From Virgibacillus phasianinus (GTDB lineage Bacteria > Bacillota > Bacilli > Bacillales > Amphibacillaceae), in NCBI RefSeq assembly GCF_002216775.1, contig NZ_CP022315.1, positions 930,001 to 994,000 on the forward strand: a stretch of 64,000 nucleotides of DNA, written 5' to 3'. Each line of letters begins with the position of its first letter. Within the stretch, counting starts at the first letter, position 1. Of this stretch, positions 59,700 to 64,000 are shown in pieces. The position numbers were made by a program, and so were the translations under genes. The notes beneath the pieces are model-generated. The model saw only the letters and a list, made by a program, of their open reading frames with translations, had not been told where the DNA came from and made no database searches.

Positions 59700-60797
59700 T
59701 ACGCTTGCACCACACTGGTTCAGACCAAGTGTTAGTGGCTTTATACCAGCCTCTTGCCATTCACGTATGACTGTATCCATTTTTTCTTTACCTGGAAGAA
59801 AGGCAACCCCGCAATCGCCGCCACCTGCTCCAGATGGCTTTCCAGCACCGCCATGCTGTTCAGCAATATCAGCTAGCGTTTTTAATAAGGCTGTTTCAAC
59901 ATCTGCATCTGCATGTTTTCCTAACATCGATAATGCTTGTCGATTAGAAAATATACCCTTGAGCAGCATTTCGCTGTTATCTTTTTCAATACCATTAATA
60001 ATCAAATCAACAGCGTCAGCAGAATGGCTGATAAAATGATTGTATAAATCTGCATGCTGTTGCTTCAGTAATGCAATTTTTTTTAAGTATTGTTTGGTTG
60101 ATGCCGGGTTCCCCGTCCATCCAATTAGCATATAAATATCCTTTGGTAATGAAATCCGTTTTACTGAGAAATATGGCCAATACTGCCCTGCTAACTTGGT
60201 TACTGATGCAGCACTTTCATATGCACGTTTTAACCATTCTGCCTGAAACGATGTATAAACCAGCATTCCACCGAACGATGACGCTGCTACATCAGCACCA
60301 GATCCGCTTCCTTGGGTGTTCACGTGTGCAATCGCTGCTAATTTAAAAAGCAGCATCGGTGTGCAGTTTATGGAGTGTTTCTCCAAAACTGCTTTAATTA
60401 CTGCTGTTACTACGGCTGCACTCGAACCCAGCCCATACTTAATCCCCGATTCATCATCCAATTCGCTGTTAATGGATAAATCGAATTTTGTAAGAGTTTG
60501 TCCTTGTTCAATTATATACCGATATGCTATATTCATTGCATTTTCGACAAAGTTTACATTTTTGTCGTTCGTCACGATATGTATTTTTTCATTCTTTATT
60601 TCCCAACGTAAATTTTCGAGGTTTAGCTTTGGGAGGGATAAACGTCTTTCGTTACTGGTTGAAATGGTGGCATAAACAAAACGATCAACAGCCATTACTA
60701 TTGATCGCTTATAGGCTTCTAATATCGCATGTTCTCCCGCAAGCATTAATTTACCTGGTACTTTAATGGTCATTTTTTCGTTTGTCACTGTTTTCAT
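59697..60797 (-). CDS. mvaK2: Phosphomevalonate kinase
   Basis: A 366-residue GHMP kinase that phosphorylates mevalonate-5-phosphate. The start VPGKLMLAGEHAILEAYKRS, the ATP loop KYGLGSSAAVVTAVIKAV near residue 123 and the C-terminal GGAGKPSGAGGGDCGVAF near residue 325 are complete and specific for PMK. It is the last gene of mvaA-mvk-mvaD-pmk. The ATG at 60797 directly follows AGGGG; GTG at 60788 has better spacing and is an alternative start. It lies 3 bases after mvaD. Confidence 0.93.
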   Translation of the reverse strand: MKTVTNEKMTIKVPGKLMLAGEHAILEAYKRSIVMAVDRFVYATISTSNERRLSLPKLNLENLRWEIKNEKIHIVTNDKNVNFVENAMNIAYRYIIEQGQTLTKFDLSINSELDDESGIKYGLGSSAAVVTAVIKAVLEKHSINCTPMLLFKLAAIAHVNTQGSGSGADVAASSFGGMLVYTSFQAEWLKRAYESAASVTKLAGQYWPYFSVKRISLPKDIYMLIGWTGNPASTKQYLKKIALLKQQHADLYNHFISHSADAVDLIINGIEKDNSEMLLKGIFSNRQALSMLGKHADADVETALLKTLADIAEQHGGAGKPSGAGGGDCGVAFLPGKEKMDTVIREWQEAGIKPLTLGLNQCGASV

Positions 60798-60800
60798 CCC

Positions 60801-61778
60801 CTATTGATAGGTGACTCCTTGACCTGAACGACTAACAATTACATTCGTAACACCAGGTATTTTGCGGAGCGTTTCTTGAATAACTTCTTCGTTTTCCGGT
60901 TGATAAAGTACTTTTACATTTGGTCCGGCATCTATTGTGAAATAGGCAGGAATACCATTTGTACGTAATGCCTGAACAGTTTGCATTACCGTTAACGTTG
61001 TATCATGCCAATACGTAAATGGCGGTGTTGCACCCAAGGTAGTCGCATGCATCTTTTGACAATTTGCTTCAGCGATTTCACCCATTCTCTCAAAGTCACG
61101 ATCTTGTATCGCTGATTTGATGTTCTTTAGATCTGTTGGAATGTTATCCACCCAGCTAGTATAAAATAGCGATGTTTCAACTGTACGTTTCATACCTACA
61201 CGACTTGAAACTTTTTTCTTGTCAGAAGACAGAACAACTGCTGCAACTCGTACGTCCCAATGCTTCTGTGGTGCTACAGGTACGGCAAAAGAATCTGAAC
61301 CATCATCCTTTGATCCCTTTTCCCACTCAACAAAACCGCCATAAATTGACCGGCACGCAGATCCTGAGCCCCGTCGTGTTAACCGGGATAATGTGCGATC
61401 GTCAATAGATAAATCGAGTGCACGGGTTGCTGCCGCCGCAAGTGCAGCAAAGCCTGATGCAGATGAAGCAAACCCAGCCGCTGTCGGAACCGCATTGATC
61501 GAACGCACTTCAGCAAAAAGCCCTGGTCTATTAGCATAGCTGCGAATCAAATCAAGAAATGTCGAAACTTTGGTAAACTGTTCTCCTGAAATTTGTTCAT
61601 GGTCCAGGTAAAAAATATCTTCAGTCAAATCATGGTTAAATGCAACGGTAGTTTCCGTATAAAAACCATCCAGAGTCAAGGAAAGACTATTGTTCATTGG
61701 TAAAATCAACGACTCATCGCGCTTTCCCCAATATTTAATTAAGGCAATGTTGGTATGTGCCTTTGCCGTTGCTTTCAT
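60801..61778 (-). CDS. mvaD: Diphosphomevalonate decarboxylase
   Basis: A 325-residue GHMP-fold enzyme that converts mevalonate diphosphate to isopentenyl diphosphate. KAHTNIALIKYWGKRDESL near residue 5, NNSLSLTLDGFYTETTVAF, and PTAAGFASSASGFAALAAA near residue 100 are diagnostic; RRGSGSACRSIYGGFVEW follows. ATG at 61778 has GGGG 7 bases upstream; the open frame extends to 61796. Between mvk and pmk in the operon. Confidence 0.95.
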   Translation of the reverse strand: MKATAKAHTNIALIKYWGKRDESLILPMNNSLSLTLDGFYTETTVAFNHDLTEDIFYLDHEQISGEQFTKVSTFLDLIRSYANRPGLFAEVRSINAVPTAAGFASSASGFAALAAAATRALDLSIDDRTLSRLTRRGSGSACRSIYGGFVEWEKGSKDDGSDSFAVPVAPQKHWDVRVAAVVLSSDKKKVSSRVGMKRTVETSLFYTSWVDNIPTDLKNIKSAIQDRDFERMGEIAEANCQKMHATTLGATPPFTYWHDTTLTVMQTVQALRTNGIPAYFTIDAGPNVKVLYQPENEEVIQETLRKIPGVTNVIVSRSGQGVTYQ

Positions 61779-61807
61779 CCATAATCCCCATTTCAAAAGA
61801 ATTGTTC

Positions 61808-62770
61808 CTATCTTTGTTTACGCAATACAAATGGCCATACTGCGTGAGCACCAAAACCTTTTAATTTTTCACAAAGATGTCTTGAGTGTGCCTCATTTCG
61901 AGCCAGGGCAATTATACATCCGCCGTTGCCGCCGCCTGTTAATTTAGCTCCAAGTGCACCTTCCTGTCTTGCAACATAAATGAGACGGTTTAACCCAGCA
62001 TCACTTACACCGAGTGCCTCTAATTCTTTTTGAGCCTCATTTAACGTCTTACCCAAAAGCTGCTTACTGGCTTTCTCAAGCGCCCGTCTTGCCTGGTGGG
62101 TTATCTCGCCAATCCTGTCAAGACTTGCCTGTATCTTCCTAGGTGCAGATTTAAGTAACCCTGCAACTGATTCAACCGCTAGTCTCGTATCCCCTTTTCT
62201 GCCAGAATCAGCCACAATAAAGTGGAAATCGGATTTCGGCTTAATGAAATAAAATGGGAGATCCTTTTCGTACCACACAGGAGACTCCGACGTAATTGTC
62301 AGTGTGTCAATCCCACTGGGGGCACCATGCGCATACGTCTCAGAAATGTTCGCCAGCATAAGCAATGTTTCTTCTGAAAGTTCCTCATCAGCGTGATCAA
62401 ATAAGGACCGAATAACTGCAATCGCAACAGACGCACTTGAACCAAGGCCTTTACCTGGTGGTATCGACGACTTGATTCGAATCAGCAGGTCGCGCTTTGG
62501 GATTTCTAAATGATCCAGTGTTGCTTTTATACAGTTTATCAGACCGTCCAGTGCATCTGGAGCCATATTAATTGGCCCATGGAAAAATGTGCTGTCCAGT
62601 TTAATTGCGCCTGGAACATTATCTACTAGCGCTTCTATCCCTACCAACGGGAAAGGAATGGCTATCGCTGGTTGTCCGTGTACAACCGCATGTTCCCCAA
62701 TTAAAATTAATTTACTATGAGCTATGCCTACAGCTGTTTGTTCTGAAGTTGTTGCTTTCTCTACACTCAT
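61808..62770 (-). CDS. mvaK1: Mevalonate kinase
   Basis: A 320-residue GHMP kinase. HSKLILIGEHAVVHGQPAIA near residue 18, the ATP loop PGKGLGSSASVAIAVI near residue 104 and GGGNGGCIIALA near residue 285 are present. It phosphorylates mevalonate, the second committed step of the pathway. Its ATG overlaps the stop of mvaA by 4 bases (ATGA), which suggests translational coupling. It lies 29 bases upstream of mvaD. Confidence 0.94.
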   Translation of the reverse strand: MSVEKATTSEQTAVGIAHSKLILIGEHAVVHGQPAIAIPFPLVGIEALVDNVPGAIKLDSTFFHGPINMAPDALDGLINCIKATLDHLEIPKRDLLIRIKSSIPPGKGLGSSASVAIAVIRSLFDHADEELSEETLLMLANISETYAHGAPSGIDTLTITSESPVWYEKDLPFYFIKPKSDFHFIVADSGRKGDTRLAVESVAGLLKSAPRKIQASLDRIGEITHQARRALEKASKQLLGKTLNEAQKELEALGVSDAGLNRLIYVARQEGALGAKLTGGGNGGCIIALARNEAHSRHLCEKLKGFGAHAVWPFVLRKQR

Positions 62771-64000
62771 TTTTTACTCTTTTCCACCAATTCTTTAGCT
62801 TTTCCCACACGGATATCTTTTTCACTTATTAGTTGTTCTGCAATGATATCAATCAGCTCTCCTTTAGCCCCTGCTGCCATCGCAACAGAGCGAGAATGTA
62901 AAGCCATATGACCCTTTTGGATACCATCCGTTACTAAAGCCTTTAAAGCACCTAGGTTTTGCGCTAGTCCCACTGATACAATAACCTGCGCTAACTCTTG
63001 AGCTGACTCAATTCCTAACATCTTATGCGCAATTTGGGAAATCGGGTGCACGCGAATCGAGCCGCCAACCGTTCCAACAGACATCGGTAATTCAAGTTCA
63101 CCAACTAAATTACCTTTACCATCAACATACCACTCTGTCATCGAACTATACCTTCCAAATCTTGCTGCATAAGCATGTGCCCCAGCTTCAACTGCACGCC
63201 AATCGTTTCCAGTTGCAATTACAATTGGGTCAATTCCATTCATTATTCCTTTATTATGTGTCACTGCACGATATGGATCAGATGCCGCGAATTCATATGC
63301 ATGCACTACACCGTCACGCACCTCTTCACCAGAAAAGCCGTCTGATTCTAATAATTCTGGCGGTATTACACATTTGGCACGCGCCATACATCTGTCTGCC
63401 AAGTTAGAAAGAATACGTAAATATACCTTTCCCTTCGTTAAATCCTCCACAACAGGCGCAAGAGCTTCAACCATTGTATTTATAATGTTGGCACCCATTG
63501 CATCACATGTATTAATATACAGGTGTAATACAAGCATTTGTCCATACTTTGATCCTGAACTATCATTTAATATGCGTACTTCTAGATCCCGTGCTCCACC
63601 GCCTCTGGCAACGATACTCGGATATGCTGCATTTGCTCCTTCTAAAAGCATTTCTTTTTCCTTTAAAATTGCTTCTTTAGCAAATGTAAGGTCCGGTGAA
63701 CCGACAACCTGAATTTGACCTATCATAACTCTGTCTGTCGCCTCCGTGGTAAATCCACCAGCATTTCGAACAATCTTGGCAATATAACTGGCAGATGCCA
63801 CAACCGAGGGTTCCTCAATTGCCATCGGTACTTTATATTCTTTCCCGTTTATTAAGAAATTCAACCCTAACCCCAGTGGCAACTGAAAAGTTCCAATTAC
63901 ATTTTCAATCATGTTATCCGCTGTATCAAGAGATAAAGGATTGGCTGATAAAAGATGCTTAGTTTCTTCTTCCGTAAATCCAACTTGTTCAGCGAGTAAA
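62767..64000 (-). CDS. mvaA: Hydroxymethylglutaryl-CoA reductase, class II type (N-terminus outside window)
   Basis: The frame continues past the right edge, so only about 410 codons are seen. It reads LLSANPLSLDTADNMIENVI then GTFQLPLGLGLNFLING, with the catalytic Glu segment near EEPSVVASASYIAKIVRNAG, MGANIINTMVEALAP, and NKGIMNGIDPIVIATGNDWR with catalytic Asp. VGTVGGSIRVHPI lies further on and the C-terminus is VGKAKELVEKSKK. This is the soluble class II enzyme that makes mevalonate (or degrades it). Operon partners show the biosynthetic direction. It overlaps mvk by 4 bases. Confidence 0.94.
   Translation of the reverse strand, partial: LLAEQVGFTEEETKHLLSANPLSLDTADNMIENVIGTFQLPLGLGLNFLINGKEYKVPMAIEEPSVVASASYIAKIVRNAGGFTTEATDRVMIGQIQVVGSPDLTFAKEAILKEKEMLLEGANAAYPSIVARGGGARDLEVRILNDSSGSKYGQMLVLHLYINTCDAMGANIINTMVEALAPVVEDLTKGKVYLRILSNLADRCMARAKCVIPPELLESDGFSGEEVRDGVVHAYEFAASDPYRAVTHNKGIMNGIDPIVIATGNDWRAVEAGAHAYAARFGRYSSMTEWYVDGKGNLVGELELPMSVGTVGGSIRVHPISQIAHKMLGIESAQELAQVIVSVGLAQNLGALKALVTDGIQKGHMALHSRSVAMAAGAKGELIDIIAEQLISEKDIRVGKAKELVEKSKK

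Overview
The window looks like chromosomal DNA from a low-GC, endospore-forming Bacillaceae of the halotolerant Oceanobacillus/Virgibacillus/Lentibacillus kind. The clues are AGGAGG-type ribosome-binding sites, a sigW-rsiW-cdaA-cdaR-glmM-glmS order like that of Bacillus subtilis, a Spo0E-like gene, S-box, T-box and glmS-ribozyme leaders, and a mevalonate operon. Species is not determinable from sequence alone. No rRNA, tRNA or CRISPR array was seen.

Layout. 1-450: start of thiD (minus) behind a TPP riboswitch. 0.45-3.8 kb: minus-strand run of small acyltransferases (GNATs, maltose-type O-acetyltransferase) with a Nudix hydrolase. 4-12.5 kb: ypgR/cvfC-like gene, aldo/keto reductases (one frameshifted), DUF3891 and DUF2935 proteins, an unusual Cu/Zn SOD-like protein, a luciferase-like monooxygenase, and a TerC-family gene behind a Mn2+ (yybP-ykoY) riboswitch. 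13-15 kb: GntR regulator and brnQ. 15.2-23.0 kb: a REP/BIME-rich zone around a REP-associated tyrosine transposase (RAYT), interrupted by an IS1634-type element with a 204-bp target duplication; exoA here is frameshifted. 23-26.8 kb: secreted nucleotidase, ZIP transporter, uracil-DNA-glycosylase-like protein. 26.9-27.3 kb: MITE-like element. 27.3-35.9 kb: carA-carB-argF-argG-argH (minus) behind two tandem T-box elements. 36.2-40 kb: two SAM riboswitches controlling a homocysteine methyltransferase and metI-metC. 40-44.4 kb: dacC-type carboxypeptidase, ylmA-like ATPase, an aldo/keto reductase, one unrecognised gene. 44.5-58.1 kb (minus): glmS with its ribozyme, an S9 peptidase, an hssRS-hrtBA haem-stress module, glmM, a cdaA-cdaR continuous reading frame, rsiW and sigW. 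58.3-64 kb: Spo0E-like gene, arginase, and the mevalonate operon mvaA-mvk-mvaD-pmk, cut by the window end.

How the parts work together. carAB-argFGH turns ornithine into arginine and rocF returns ornithine and urea, so both halves of arginine turnover are present. The S-box genes make and recycle methionine. glmM, glmS, cdaA/cdaR and sigW/rsiW form a cell-envelope block linking peptidoglycan precursors, c-di-AMP and envelope stress. The mevalonate genes supply isoprenoid precursors from HMG-CoA.

The most unusual structures are: (i) the RAYT-REP zone, in which three unrelated proteins end in a GDSP tail encoded by REP DNA; (ii) the IS insertion whose long duplication left both neighbouring genes complete; (iii) the fused cdaA-cdaR frame; (iv) duplicated arginine T-boxes with a dispersed repeat between them; and (v) a TPP leader with a distant perfect complement to its P1 strand. 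Several reading-frame anomalies (exoA, one aldo/keto reductase, cdaA-cdaR) can each be explained by loss of one base, so sequencing error must be considered alongside real decay or fusion.
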